In this document: positions 42,901 through 64,000 of the stretch, one piece after another
How positions within the stretch are numbered: position 1 is the stretch's first letter
Layout of the letters: the number at the start of each line of letters is the position of its first letter
DNA from: Chrysoperla carnea
Taxonomy: Eukaryota > Arthropoda > Insecta > Neuroptera > Chrysopidae
Direction: 5' to 3'
DNA length: 64,000 bases
Assembly: GCF_905475395.1 (NCBI RefSeq)
Contig: NC_058337.1
Span: 68,902,368 to 68,966,367, forward strand
Notes under the pieces: generated by a model
What the model saw: only the letters and a program-made list of their open reading frames with translations
Told to the model about the DNA's origin: nothing
Databases searched by the model: none
Made by a program: the position numbers and the translations under genes

Positions 42901-45568
42901 ATGTAAAATCAGTTAAGGCTGGCGAATAAGCAGCTCCGCCTGCGCATGGCCCCATAATTAGCGATATCTAAAAATTCAATTAATTTAATATTTTTATATT
43001 GGTCATCATTTTTTTGTAATTTACTTGTGGTATAAATCCTGAAGCAAGTACATTTCGAGTACAAATGTCAGAATAACCAATCAAAGACTCTATACCCTCC
43101 TGAATACGTGCTCCTCCCGAATCGTTCAATCCAATGATAGGTGCTCCAACTAACAATGCTTGATCCATTATTTTCGTAATTTTTCGTGCATGTACACTTG
43201 ACAAGCTACCTCCTAACACTGTAAAATCTTGGCTAAATAGGTAAACTGGTCGACCATTAACCTTTGCATGACCAGTTATTACGGAATCTCCTGTGAACTA
43301 AAATGATAATATTTTGTGAAATTTTATTTTCTTTAAGCTTTTATCATTGTGCATACTTTCATGTTTTCCATTCCAAAATCGGTGCATGTGTGTTCCATGA
43401 ACATGTCATATTCACTGAATGTACCTTCATCACAAAAAACTTGAATTCGTTCTCTAGCTGTTAACTTCCCCTGAAAATTATTTCGATTATTTTTTATTTT
43501 TGAAGTTTCAATGATTTTCAGCTTTTAACTAGCTTATCCAATTAATTTTTCATTTGATTGATTGATATCTGTCAATATCGATCACCCCACGCATTACAAT
43601 TAATATTATCATCCACTTTTTAGTGCAATCATGTGTGTTTTTTAATTTTTTAAACTATAATTTATTATTAAAAGTTTTTAAATTAAACAGTTTTTAGTCA
43701 ACCCATTGCAAAAATATTTGTCAACTTTTTAAGTGGCTGGGGGATGTCCGGCCTTAATTCGTATCTTATAGCTATCTATCCATCTTGTAGGTAGAAATTC
43801 CCACACCGTGTCGCAATTGAAGCACTTATTTTGAAACGAAGATACGTTTGTACATAATTCAATACCATTAGGCGTAAAATTTTTAAAATTTGGGTCTAGG
43901 ACTGCTGTAAAAGTTAGGTACCTCCCGGTGTGAACTTCTTTCTACGTGGCGATATTCAAAATTTTCGAATTTCATGGTAAAAATCTAAAACATAACAATT
44001 TTTATCGCCACCGCCTTATCCCACCTAATAAACGAAAATAACACCCCCCTAACATACTCTGGTATTTTTGTTTGTTTTTTTTTTCAGCTTTTTTGATGTT
44101 TGTTTTCTTCACCTTTTTCAATGTTTTGATGCGGAGTTAAGACCGCTGGCTACCAACGACGACTACTAGCACGACGATTGCTTGTATATTCTAAACCGAT
44201 ACCAAGACTAAATTGTGAACTCCGTGGCCAAAGGCAAAGATCTAATTGTCCAAATAATGAAAATAGATTTTGGTGGGCGGGGTTAAAGAGTTGAAAAAGA
44301 TGGCATACTATAGATTTATTTTCAAACTTAGCATTGTCCTCATTGCAAGTGCTATGGTGGAGGATATAGTAAGGGTAAGATAGGTAAAGGCTGTAACGCG
44401 GTACTTTAAACTAAATCAATGATTCTCTAAATGAATCATCGATTCTTGGAGAGAATCGCAGAACGTTGATTTTGAGAAAGTCATAAAAATAGGCTGAATA
44501 GTTCAGCCATTCTACGTGTTGAATCAGATTACCTCCAACATTTAGATTGTGAAAATCTAATATATCAATTCGCAAACCAAAAACGGCGAAATTTTTTTAA
44601 AGTACCCCAAAGTAATACTTAAGATAAATCCGGCCCTGGGCGCACCAATGAATTAAATAAATAACTATTTTATAGTAATTTTCAAGGGAATTTCTAAATT
44701 TGGTATTATTTTAATCTGAAAATAGATTGGTTTATCATTGCATGCAGTTATTAAATTAATTTACAAGCACCATTAAGATGTATATTAAGATTATTAGTGT
44801 AATTTATGTAATCGATTCATAACAATTTTCGTTCTGAATTCAAAATAAAATTCAACTAAATTCATCATTTTTCTTTAAAATTCAATGTATATACACAATT
44901 TTTTTTAAATTCACCCCTCGTCTCTCATGAACCTGAATGTTTATGATTGTGCCCCCTTTGGGGATTACTTTTTTTTGTTAAAACCACCCTCATTATATAT
45001 CACGTTTAAAAATTTATCGTGTTCAATTGTCATAAAAATTTTTTTGCCCCGACCCTCATTTAGCCACGTATTTTTCTCAAGGCTAAAACTCATGTGGAGT
45101 AAGAGACTTTCGTGAAATTAAATGTAGATATTGAAAAAAATCACTACACACAAATAATCTGCTCAAACATTATATTTTTTGGAGTATTAATTACTCATTT
45201 CTGCTCGTTTATCTTGAAAACATTCTCTTAAACCAAATTATATTAGCTTTGAAAAATTATTATTGTTCTTAATATCATATTGCCATGCTATGGTACATTA
45301 TTATAACTTTTATCAATAAATGAAAAAAAAAATTGTCAAAGCGATTAAAAAGTAAAATTAATAAAACTATTAAAATAAATATTATTACTCTAGCATGTTG
45401 AGCGTCGATTTTCTTTTGACCACCACCTAGTAAAGCATCTTTTCTTTTTTCTTTAATTCTTTCTTGAACTGCAATAGTATGATTTACACTTGATGAAACG
45501 TTTGATGAATTCAACTGACGTGTATTTTTTACTAATAATTGAAAAACTCTTTTATTTAATGGTTTCAT
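39931..45568 (-). CDS. Propionyl-CoA carboxylase beta chain-like, copy C
   Basis: Five exons on the minus strand: 45389-45568, 43357-43470, 43025-43297, 42848-42967 and 39931-40845. They make about 533 residues with no internal stop. The structure is as in copy B, including the joined last exon. The presequence [20 protein letters not shown] resembles that of B. The first oxyanion loop is [12 protein letters not shown]. The second is AYGGGFATM, and the following segment is three residues shorter than in B ([11 protein letters not shown]). PGFLPG has become PGFLAG. The protein ends KHGIIPM rather than KHGNIPL. In exon 4, C and B differ at 4 of 40 residues. The frame is open and the splice sites are good, so it is probably expressed. 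Substrate and activity cannot be told from sequence alone. Confidence 0.93.
40894..41152 (-). CDS. Possible nested first exon: two-helix membrane protein in PCCB-C intron 4
   Basis: An open frame starts [16 protein letters not shown] at 41152 (an upstream ATG exists at 41200). It has a soluble, partly basic stretch ([19 protein letters not shown]) and then two hydrophobic segments, [17 protein letters not shown] and [16 protein letters not shown], split by a short polar loop. A good donor, gtaaga, follows at once at 40893. Codons look less AT-biased than intron sequence. I do not recognise the family. The layout (soluble start, helical hairpin) is loosely like the N-terminus of PIG-H, but I have no motif to prove it. 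It could also be the relic of a retrocopied or transposed gene. No second exon was found. Confidence 0.35.
41340..41885 (-). repeat. Dispersed repeat R1, copy 5 (long), in PCCB-C intron 4
   Basis: Minus-strand reading gives acaattgagttaattgttga, aataccatgtatagac, the aacaaaagttgtttatttt and acccaattgacctgtg blocks, and a ttatcgtgttcacggacgg block, ending in atacatggtataa. Confidence 0.85.
43298..43356 (-). other. PCCB-C intron 2, nearly the same as PCCB-B intron 2
   Basis: 59 bp against 60 bp at 33030-33089, with most bases shared (for example attttatcattgtgcatac next to the donor). Intron 2 of copy A has no such likeness. Confidence 0.9.
43471..45388. other. PCCB-C intron 1
   Basis: 1918 bp. 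A GC-richer part at 43720-44640 is probably an old insertion. No gene is seen; the frame 44927-45115 has no domain. Confidence 0.6.
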
Positions 45569-46877
45569 TTTGAAACTATTTGTTTGGCTTGAATCGAAGA
45601 CGTTTAATTAAGAACTGAACTATTTATTTATGAAAAATTAACTGATGTTAAAGTCAACAAGTAAGGGATCTATTTCAATACTAAATTTATTGTTAACCAG
45701 GGATGTGAAAATTATTTATAATTTTGATTAGATTCTAAAGCGCAAACACAAGAGATCAGATACATGAAAATTATTTTAACAACAAAAATAATTATCTACA
45801 TCTTTCACTGTTGCTGCATTAAGGAGTACCCAAATTTTAATCGAATACTTATATTATTCTATTTCAATAAACGACAATAACTCTCTTTTTAGATTTTGCA
45901 AGGAAATTAAATTTACTTATAGCCAATATCAAAAAGTTATTAACAGCCTACACTGCCGTTATTTATTTAAAAGCCTCTAATGCTAACCACTTTTTAAATG
46001 CCTTTTTAAGCGTATACAAAACCTGTATTAAATACTTCACTTCAAAATCCTATAAAGTGCTTAGTTATATCGAAATTTCTATTGGTTCTAATTCCAGTTT
46101 GAGATCGTCTTTGATGGTCCTAAATCAATCAAAAAATTAATAATGATATTAATATCAACAAAAAGTTTAAAGAGTATTAAAACAACTTTAACATATCGAA
46201 AGTATTCGAAAAAATTAACATTTCATGCATATTACGACTTTTTGTTTGAATTATGACGGCAGTATAGTCCAAGACCCATTTTCACAAGTGAAGACTACTA
46301 ATAGAAAAACACTGCTTTATTTTAATGGTGATTCTGAAATATTTTTTAATTGAAAAAATTCTTGAACATAATAAATTTTTTTCGTGCGTAAAACATTGCG
46401 AAACGCAAACAAAATATTGTAATTTTCCAGATATCGGACAACAGATGTTTTGTAAAATGTATATCTTTTTATTAGGTTGACAAAAACAAACAGTTATTAG
46501 TTTTAAGATTTCGGTGCATAAATTTTCGGAACCCCACAATAGAATTCCTTCTATTATCCAAAATTAAAAAAAAATATTTTAGGGTTCACCATAACGAAAC
46601 TAAATACAACATGTACTTTGGTTAGTAATCGCTTAAGAAAAAGGGCTTGAAACTGTAGGCAGACTATACTTTGCGATGTTAATAGGCACATGTATTAACA
46701 GCGGGGCCAATTTAAGATCATGGAAATTTCATCCATAGATACTCACTACCATTTCGCAGAGATACTCATCATTCCATACACAATAATACCTTTTTTAGTT
46801 AAAAAAATAAATGATATGTATATGCCAAGCAGAACTTGTTTTATTTAATTTTAATACTTGAACACTCTTAATGGAAA

Positions 46878-46979
<102 letters not shown>

Positions 46980-47331
46980 TTATTCTTGAATAATACACAG
47001 CCCTTAATTTTTCTGCTTGATTTTCACAAATAAAGGAAGTAATATCACAACCTTAATTGAAACATGTTAACGAACATTTGCCATTATAAAATTTTATTAG
47101 TAAGAGATTAAAAAATAAGTATATACCTACTTAGATAATTATGTTATATTTTTAACTTTTTTGATAATATTAAAAGTAGGTAAAAAGCTTAAATTATAAT
47201 GAACTAAAAGGTATATAATAGATGCACTGTTGCAATAAGTGCATCTAATTTCTAGTGAAGAAGCCTAAGTCACTCTTACTTTAAATATGATCCCTTGTGG
47301 TCCTTAGCGTTTCAAGAAATTACATATTAGA

Positions 47332-47918
47332 CCATACGCGGGATAGGGGGTTCCATAGGAAGTAAAATCGCGCTGAGTAGGCGCAATGTTTTCTGAAGAT
47401 TTGAGGTTGCCGATTTCGTATATGTGCGTCGATTTTACAGAAAGTTGTGCAAACAAAAGCTATTAACAATTTAATTGTTTAAATCGGTGTAACTCGGAAA
47501 CAATCGATTGTATCGACAAAAGTTGTTGAAAAATATAGTGCAAAATCAAAATTTTCGATTATATACGTCGATTTTACAAAAAATTGTGCAAAAAAGCTAA
47601 TAACAATTTAATTGTTTAAATCAATGTAACTCGGAAACTATCGATTTTATCGACAAAAGTTGTCGAAAAAACTGGTCAAAAACCACGCCAAGAGACAGAG
47701 CTTTCAACTTGCCGCGCAACGCTGCTCAGGAGCTTATTATCTCGCTAAAATTGATAATTTCCGAGTTACAGCGATTTAAACAATTAAATAATTAAAAGTT
47801 TGAACTACTTTACGTAAAACTCGACATATACGTAATCAACGACCTAAAAACATTTAGAAAACATTGCGCCTGCTTAGCGCGATTTTACTTCCTACGAAAC
47901 CTCCTATCCCGCGAATGG
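47332..47918. mobile_element. Foldback element with about 185-bp inverted arms and internal tandem repeat
   Basis: The left end ccatacgcgggatagg and gaagtaaaatcgcgct, aggcgcaatgttttct are mirrored at the right end (reverse complement ccattcgcgggatagg ...). Pairing goes on inward through cgtatatg, aatttaattgtttaaatc and gtaactcggaaa. Within the element a unit of about 120 bp (cgtcgattttac ... tatcgacaaaagttgt) stands twice in tandem from about 47427 and 47566. No frame encodes a transposase, so it is non-autonomous. Confidence 0.88.
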
Positions 47919-49249
47919 GGTAGGTATATAGTTATATGTAATTAGCTAACAAAATATTATTTCCTGTACTTTTTTCTATGTGTCTTGGTGGAAGCGCAGA
48001 TAAAATATTTCATTATACGAATATTTGTAGAGCCTAAATTGAATTATATTTACTTCGCACTTGGTACGTTGCTTTGTACTTCGTAAGCATTTTAGATTTT
48101 AAAGCTTATTTTATTTAAGTTGAATTAAAATAATTTTTTTAATCGGAAATTATGGTTTTGAGATATACAGGGTGCCAGATCTTTACAGGCAGAAGAATAT
48201 CTAGTAATTTTAAATCGAGTTTCCACCAAAATGTTCCTTTACAGTTTTCGGATCCGAATCAGATGTATCCTTAACAGGATACTCTTTGGTTAATTGTTAA
48301 TAATTCTAAAAATTTCTCGATTAATATTAGTCAAATTGATATTCTTAAGACAGGCAAAGTTACAGAAAATAAAACTTAATCCAATTCATCCTCCAAAACA
48401 TTAATATTTACAGAGATTAACGCTGAAAGTTCCAAAATAGAAAATTGAAAATTTTTCGGCAAAAACTCCATGTAACTAACTCTACTCTACCATAAAATTT
48501 TCTACATACAAACTTTGATTTCTTATCGATAAATTTCTTTGTTTTAAAGTTCTTTAAACGTAAATATTAAATTTAGAGCATTTAGTTCAGGTAATTTCAT
48601 TATTATTTTTTGTTTACTTAATTTTGCAATTTAAGATCAAATGTAAATTTAGTTTCCGATATTTCAAAAGCTAGATCTTTCACATAAGCACCATGAATTT
48701 GAGGTCTTTATATTACATTCATCTTTATATATCAATATCGAAATTCTTTTTTAAAATGATATTATTGTGTTTCTTTAATTTGCATTCTAATACTTAACCA
48801 AAAAATCTATTAAAACAAGAATAACTACCAGATATGACTATTGCATTATCGACAATGCGAATGGAAAAATATATCATGAAGAGTTCAAAATTTAATGAAA
48901 GTCTTTTATTTCGATTATTTAGATTTACCAAAGTACAGCTCTGGTATTTATCTAATTTTATTTAAATAGTAATTTAGATAGTTAAACCACATTAAACATT
49001 TAATGCGATAAGCTAATAATTTCCTTGTGTCCTTCCCCGCATGAAACACTATAATAAACTATTATTTGTAATCTTAAAATATTTCCTTCTTTTTACTAAA
49101 ACTAATATTGAAGTGATAAATAAAATACTCATTTATCGAAAATCGAAAAAGATTCAACCCAATGTAATAATTTTTCGCGAAACAGCAACAGTTTTTAACA
49201 AAAGGAAACAAAAGAAATTTTGTACGAATTTTCTTTGGTTTCTTAAATA

Positions 49250-49520
49250 ATGTACCTACCGTAAATAGCGGCTACCCTAGAGTAGAATGAGAAGCGTGGT
49301 CGCTCTAGGCGCCAGGTAGCAAGAGGCACCATTATAAAAATTCGATCGAAAAATTAAAATTTTATAGCGCCTTTTAAAAGGCGGGACTGCTTCGAATGAA
49401 AATGAAGATTGAATTCAAGAAAATAAAATTAAATATAGCAGCACTGCACCTGCGGTGCTTCTTGTTCTCAATACCGCCGCACAGTAGTTGTTTATACGGA
49501 GCGTGGGTAATTTTTATTGC
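49250..49520. other. GC-richer block, probably non-coding transposon remnant
   Basis: tagcggctaccctagag, gctctaggcgccagg and agcgccttttaaaaggcg resemble the ggcgcc-rich ends of the hAT-like pieces at 15240 and 18940. No frame is convincing. Confidence 0.35.
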
Positions 49521-50289
49521 AGGAGTTTCCATGTTAATAATACACTATTAATATAATTTTATGATTAAGTCTATGATTTGTATATACAGCTTACATTAAA
49601 AATTTACTATTATTTTCTTATAAGTTAAATAAGTTATTATGATATGATAATTTACATTTAAAAATATTTTTATGCTGACCTAATTGATAATAAACCAATT
49701 ACTACATGTAAACAATTGAAATTTAAATAAGCGTGTGATTTATTGCAAGTTTTGTAAGACAGCAGAGCTGCGCTTGATGAAATAGTTCCCTCCACCTCCT
49801 TTGCACACAACGAATAGAAGTAAATTCTAAATTATTTTTTGAGAAACAAATAAGTTTAAAAAATTTAAATTTCACGAATTAAACGACTTATGCGTTTATT
49901 ACGAGAAATAAACGAATATGAAAAAGTTTTTAATTATAATTACTTGTACATGAACTGAAATATAATTAATGGTGCGAAAGCGTCGACCAAAGACAATCTC
50001 ACTCTACCTTGATTAAGGGCTAGGCTGGTGCTAAAGTACGAAATTTCTAGTTAATAATAATAACTAAACTAAGCATTATTACATTTTTTACTAGAATAAT
50101 ATTTCGAAACGCAAATATTTTATTAAGAGTGGTTATACCTGCATGTTATACCTGTATGTATGCGCGCAGTACCCAAAAAGTGTTGTATGTGTATAGTAAC
50201 TTGGAAAGTACGTAGTGTGCGCGTATAGTTTTGGTCCCTCAAACCGGATAGTAATCGGTCAATTAATTGAAATTCAAGCATCTCGACGA

Positions 50290-50583
50290 ACAAATGAAAA
50301 TGATTTGTGAGCTGATTGGAAGATATACAAGAAATTCAATGCAACAATCGAAAAGCACCAAGTGGACATTAACCTTGAACAAAATGGAAAAAGTTTTGTA
50401 GAAAACGATCTTCTAAATATAATTTCTATTGCCGAAGAAGAAAACATTGATTTAGTAAATAAAGTAAATTATTTGCAAACTTTGGGTATAAAACTTCCAT
50501 CATCAGAAGAGATTGCAGTGGTTAACACAGTTTTTTACAAACCCAGAAAAAATAAAGACCTGATTTATCTGTCTTCGATATAA
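50290..50583 (+). pseudogene. Unidentified coding-like fragment
   Basis: An open stretch reads DWKIYKKFNATIEKHQVDIN, continues through an acidic helix (NIISIAEEENIDLVNKVNYL) and ends YKPRKNKDLIYLSSI. There is a stop just upstream and no ATG. The composition is protein-like and the start is loosely like the linker after the endonuclease of non-LTR retrotransposons, but no motif proves it. It may be chance. Confidence 0.25.
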
Positions 50584-51820
50584 TTATTCAATATTGGGCT
50601 ACATTCGCTGAAACGTATGATTTACTGGCAATAGCCACAGTATTTGGCTGTAGCACAACAACTTGAGAGTCAACTTTCTTCGTATTGACGAGAATTGAAT
50701 ATCCGCACCGACTCTCAATATGCCACCAACAAATGTGAAATCCTTCTAGTACAATGTTGATCCTTCTAGTACAACAAAAAATGAACAAAAGTTTTAAGCA
50801 TTGACCTACTTTTGTTTATTAAGAAAATTTAATCAGCAGAAGACGACTGCAGATTTTCTAATTGTCTTTTTACAACAGTCATTAAAATATGTGTAAAAAT
50901 TAAAAGTTACCGTGTGTCAATGCTTTCCATTTTTATGGATAAGCCTATCCTGATTTTTCTTGAACCTGCCCTGATTACACAGCTGGGCTACAGGCCTGTG
51001 CTAGCCGTAAATAGAATTTTGAGAAAATTGTCAAATACTTAAATTTTCTACCATACAACCATATTATAGGTGCAAGTTTCTTCTATTCTATTATTTAATT
51101 TAAAAAATATCAGGTACTAATAAAAAATGTGAAATTTCTCAAAAAAATTTATTTATAAAGAAATTAAGAAATAAAATGTTATACAAATATGAAGCAAAAA
51201 AAAAAAAAAATACAGAAATTTTATTTTAAACTAACAAAAATTCAGATCACTCTTTTTAATATACACAAATGTATTTTTTTGAACACATATTTGGACGGGT
51301 TAGTGTGACTGATAAATCACAAGTACAATTAATAAATTCTTTAAAACATTTTAGGGGTTAAATCTTAAAGAATGGTATTTTGATTTAAAGATTATAATAC
51401 CTCATTTAAGATCTAACAAAATAAAATTATACGAAAAAACAAAACTATTTTTAAAATACGTTAAACATGATATTATAATTTATTTTTTTTTAATTAAAAG
51501 CTTTTTATTCAGTTGAATCCTGAAAATTGAAATTAGAATTTTATGTAGAATGAGCAACCTATAAGTTTATGCTACTATATCCTTTTTTTTTCCTAACAAA
51601 GACTAAAATGAAAATACAGACGAAAATATTTTGACGATTCCCGCATTTTTAAGGAATAATAATATATCGATAGCACGGCCTCATTAAAATTTGTATGATG
51701 ATTTTGAATGTAAATAGTCCCACATATTTTCGATCATTAACTTTCATTTTTTAAATTTTGGCAAGGTATTTGAGCCAGCAGCTTAGTAACCGTATTTAAC
51801 ATATTCAATCATTTTTGCTT

Positions 51821-51848
51821 TATTATGCCAATGACCATTGGCATAATA
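51821..51848. repeat. Perfect hairpin, 13-bp arms, 2-base loop
   Basis: tattatgccaatg, then ac, then cattggcataata. Confidence 0.85.
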
Positions 51849-51984
51849 GATATATGAGTTGATAAGGTCCAAAATAAAGTTAATAAGGCTTTATTTTATT
51901 TGTCAAAATAAAGTTTATAAGGTTCAAAATAGTATTACAGTGGTGTTCAAAAAGTATGTCGATGTAAAAAAAAATATGATTTTA

Positions 51985-52165
51985 CATGCGTTGGTCGTTA
52001 TAGCCGATACATTTGTTTATACTGTCAATGAATATTGGTCACTATAATCGATATGTCATTAGAACCGATGTCGATTTAGTCGATACATTCATGTATGTGT
52101 TTATATAGAGATCCGGTCGAGACCTTTCACATTCGTGGTTAAAGCCGTTTCGTCGTTAGAACCAA
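51985..52165. repeat. Degenerate short-period repeat
   Basis: Words of the form gt-cgttatagccgatac, cactataatcgatatg, cattagaaccgatgtcg, tttagtcgatac, ggttaaagccg and cgtcgttagaacc follow each other at spacings near 17-25 bp. No frame is involved. Confidence 0.5.
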
Positions 52166-54241
52166 ATTTGGCTGTAATTTATTTAAACTAATTTCTCAAT
52201 TGAAACAATTGCTCATTCTATATAAAAATAGTTTCTGTTTAGTTGCCATATTAAATTTTAAAAATTACAATTTCATGTTTAGTAATAAAAAATAAAAACG
52301 ATTTTTAACTTCAATAAAATATATATTTCGCAACTTAATAAAAAATGGAACAAATTCACACTACATGACAGAAAAGCAGTAAATTAAAACTAATTACCTT
52401 ACTCCAATCTTTTTCCTTATGTTTCGAATTTTATCTTTTTCTGCCTGAATGTGAATTCGCCCTTAAGGTTAGTTCTTTTATATAAAAAAATCTTTTTACA
52501 TATTTTAAAAAATATACTAAAATTATTGAGATTCCTAATCCAAAAAATAAATTCATGCATTTGTATATTTGAAATATATTAGACTATATTTATATTTTAA
52601 GGCGTTCATAAGTACAGCGTGTAACATAATAAACTTTGAACTTTATTATTATATTCCTAAAAGTACTTAAAAAACGTTTCACTTCTCTAAAAGAAAACAG
52701 TGCTCTTCTAAAAAACAAATTAAATAACACAACTATATTGCACTAACCGATATAATAACTTTTATTTTCGAAAAAAAAATTTTGCACGATTAGCTATGAA
52801 TTTTCTAAAAGTATACACTACATGATTATTTATTTGTGAAAATTTTGTGGTCAGCACCACCAAAACATTTCTATTAACCCTGAGAATTTTTTTTTATAAA
52901 CATCTACTATGTGGGTTTCATAGTAACTTTTCTAGTACCGTTTCTTCTATCACATGAAACCATTGACAATAATTTGAGAAGAGCAATAGAACATATGTTC
53001 ATAAATTAACTTTATAATAGAGGGTTAAAAAAAACCCTTTTTTAATTTATACCTGCCTTACAAAAGGTGTTCACCCTGCTGTTAATAACTTCTCTATTAA
53101 TAACATACTGTTAATAGAAGTCAAAATTTAGAAGAGGAATTTACTACATATCAAAAAAATTGTCTGCCAAGTGTGAATCAGACCACGTCCTCAATTCTAT
53201 ACTTTTTTAAAAAGAAATCATTAACTTTAATAAAGTAAATTCACTGCCTAGACTTTTTCGTTGCATCTCTTAGTTTCAAATATATTTTTTTAGACATGTT
53301 TTTCAAAAATACGCCTCAAAAAATAAGTATCTCAAAATTAAGTGACATTTTTAATTTATTCATAAAACATATCATGTTTTAATAAACTACGAAAATTTTT
53401 ATTTTCATTTCAAGAAGGTACTGGCAAGAAAAATAATCGTCACGACTCTGTTAGTAAGACTTCACTCAGTTGGTGCATTTTTTTAAAACTTTTTCGCACA
53501 ACCAATTTTATTAATAGTGCGACTAATCACTTCTTAGAGTTCCACGATGGCATGCGGATGTTTGACAAAACACTTTCTTATTCAGAAAATCTCAAAAAAA
53601 TACCACGAGATAATATTACTTTAAAATTTTGTTCGCTGTAATGAGGTGGCAGGTTGAACTCTCTTGTTTAAAGAATAACTAGCGCCATTATTATCATTAC
53701 CATAATTATTATTACCATTTTTATAGTAAATTTTCACAATTCTTAGTCGTTGCATGAGCGTGTAGCTTGTTGTTCTCTGTTACTAATCTTCAAAACTTTT
53801 TGATTTGTCAAAAATTAATACTCGGCCTTCGTTATAAAAACATGAAGGCCAATTTCAAATATGACTTAACTTTGAGACACTTGTATAAGTGTAAGTTTAT
53901 AGTCCTTAAACGTAAGCTCATTACGTAATACATTTATTCATATTCTTCAGCTAGCTACCACCCACATTTTTGTGGCTTTCACGGCAGAATTTTTACTTAT
54001 GATACTATTTTTGCAAAATTACAATCAAAAACATACTACCTACTTAGCTCAATACTCAAAGCACTTAATTTTGAAAATTTGTATCAACATGAAATTCTTT
54101 TTACATAATATTTATGGCAGTTTTATAAAAACATTTTCTCAATAAAAGCTTTTTTTTTATTATAAAACGTACAACCTTTTTTGTTTTTTTGAATTTTGTT
54201 TTTCATCGAACATGGGGAAGCACACATTTAGAATTTTGTAA

Positions 54242-54247
54242 TTTATT
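54242..54247 (-). terminator. Candidate poly(A) signal of vari
   Basis: AATAAA on the minus strand 19 bases after the stop. A second one (54260-54265) directly abuts the stop. Confidence 0.35.
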
Positions 54248-54265
54248 TTTTATCTAAATTTTATT

Positions 54266-63138
<8,873 letters not shown>

Positions 63139-64000
63139 CTGAAAACAAATAATATTTTTTTAACATTAATATTCCTTGAAAATTTTATTGTAAAACGTGT
63201 TTGTATGTTTGTTTTGTTGTTTATACGGTTTTGTTGGAGGTATTTAAAATATTTGTACCTAGTGTTTCATGTGGGATGTATTCGGAAAAAAAGTGAATCA
63301 AAAAATCGAAATTATTTAGCGAAGTTTCTATGACTTATCTATTTTTTATCTGCCATTTGAACGATTGGTAAAGGTAAGTTAGTTTTTCAATTTTTGTATT
63401 TCAACGATTTTTTTTTGCCTGTTGTTTATGTTAATAGAAAGTCTTTATCAACACAATAAACGGAAAAAATTATAGGAAGTTTGCAACTGTTGAACAGTGA
63501 ACTAGTTGAAAAATCATTTGATAAAATCCGAAAATTGCACTCTTTTTTCGATACTTGCAAATTTTCTTCTATTTTTTTCTGAGTAAGTATAATGTCAATG
63601 GCTTTTAATATAAACCGCAGGTAGAAAAAAGTTGTCGAAATACGAAAATCGAACCACAGAACCGGAAAACTGTTCATAAATTCAACAATCAAGCCACGAT
63701 TAAAATACCAATTTTTATTTTTTACTAAAATTAACTTTATCAATCGTCCAATTGGCAGTTAAAATAAATAATGTAAATTTCGCTTAATTATGGATACGTT
63801 TCTATTAGCTTTAAAGAAATTTTAATTATACATGAAAATACAGAAGTTATTAAATTTTTTTATGCTTTTATAGAAGCGAATAATTACATTCTAATATTAC
63901 TTGAGTTTTTCTCTTATTTTAACATTATATCTATTTAGTTAAAAAATTAAATGCAAAAAATTTAAATAATCTGAAGTAAAACAATTTTATATACTATATG
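63139..64000. other. Upstream vari intron, AT-rich
   Basis: Begins with the acceptor for exon 63017-63138. Frames 63133-63333 and 63426-63743 have no recognisable features. Confidence 0.6.

Overview
This is a nuclear DNA window from an AT-rich arthropod genome, almost certainly an insect. The genes are split by canonical GT-AG introns. The intergenic DNA is full of SINE, foldback and hAT debris. The MAGUK gene at the right end carries an extra exon that I recall from the Drosophila varicose protein. A SINE tail made of the TTAGG word argues loosely against a fly. I cannot name the species.

Layout. (1) 3196-17081, plus strand: nine exons of a class II DYRK protein kinase (DYRK2/4 type). The 5' end lies left of the window. 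The visible exons splice into an open frame of 586 residues with the NAPA region, the whole kinase domain and a Thr/Asn/Asp-rich tail. (2) 22567-45568, minus strand: three complete head-to-tail genes for the beta subunit of mitochondrial propionyl-CoA carboxylase (PCCB), called A (22567-28150, six exons), B (29678-34044, five exons) and C (39931-45568, five exons). They encode about 539, 535 and 533 residues, and every frame closes across every junction. Copy A looks like the conventional enzyme. B and C are sister copies: they share an exon 5/6 fusion and changed residues in the C-terminal acyl-CoA/oxyanion loop. (3) 54266-63138, minus strand: seven exons of varicose (vari), the MPP2/MPP6-type membrane-associated guanylate kinase. 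Its N-terminus lies right of the window.

The three gene types have no evident joint pathway. DYRK is a regulatory kinase, PCCB is propionate and branched-chain catabolism in mitochondria, and Vari is a septate-junction scaffold. The biological interest is the PCCB cluster, where a metabolic gene seems to have been duplicated, fused across one intron and changed at the residues next to the acyl-CoA.

The non-coding part holds a family of dispersed repeats of up to about 560 bp (six copies, called R1), a tRNA-derived SINE with target-site duplication, two long foldback elements (7142-7808 and 47332-47918), an inverted-repeat element carrying an initiator-tRNA-Met-like sequence (59234-59580), two decayed hAT transposase C-termini, long (AT)n tracts, and a possible nested two-helix membrane-protein exon inside a PCCB-C intron. 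Exon boundaries were placed by eye from splice consensus, reading frame and protein-family conservation. No alignment program was run.
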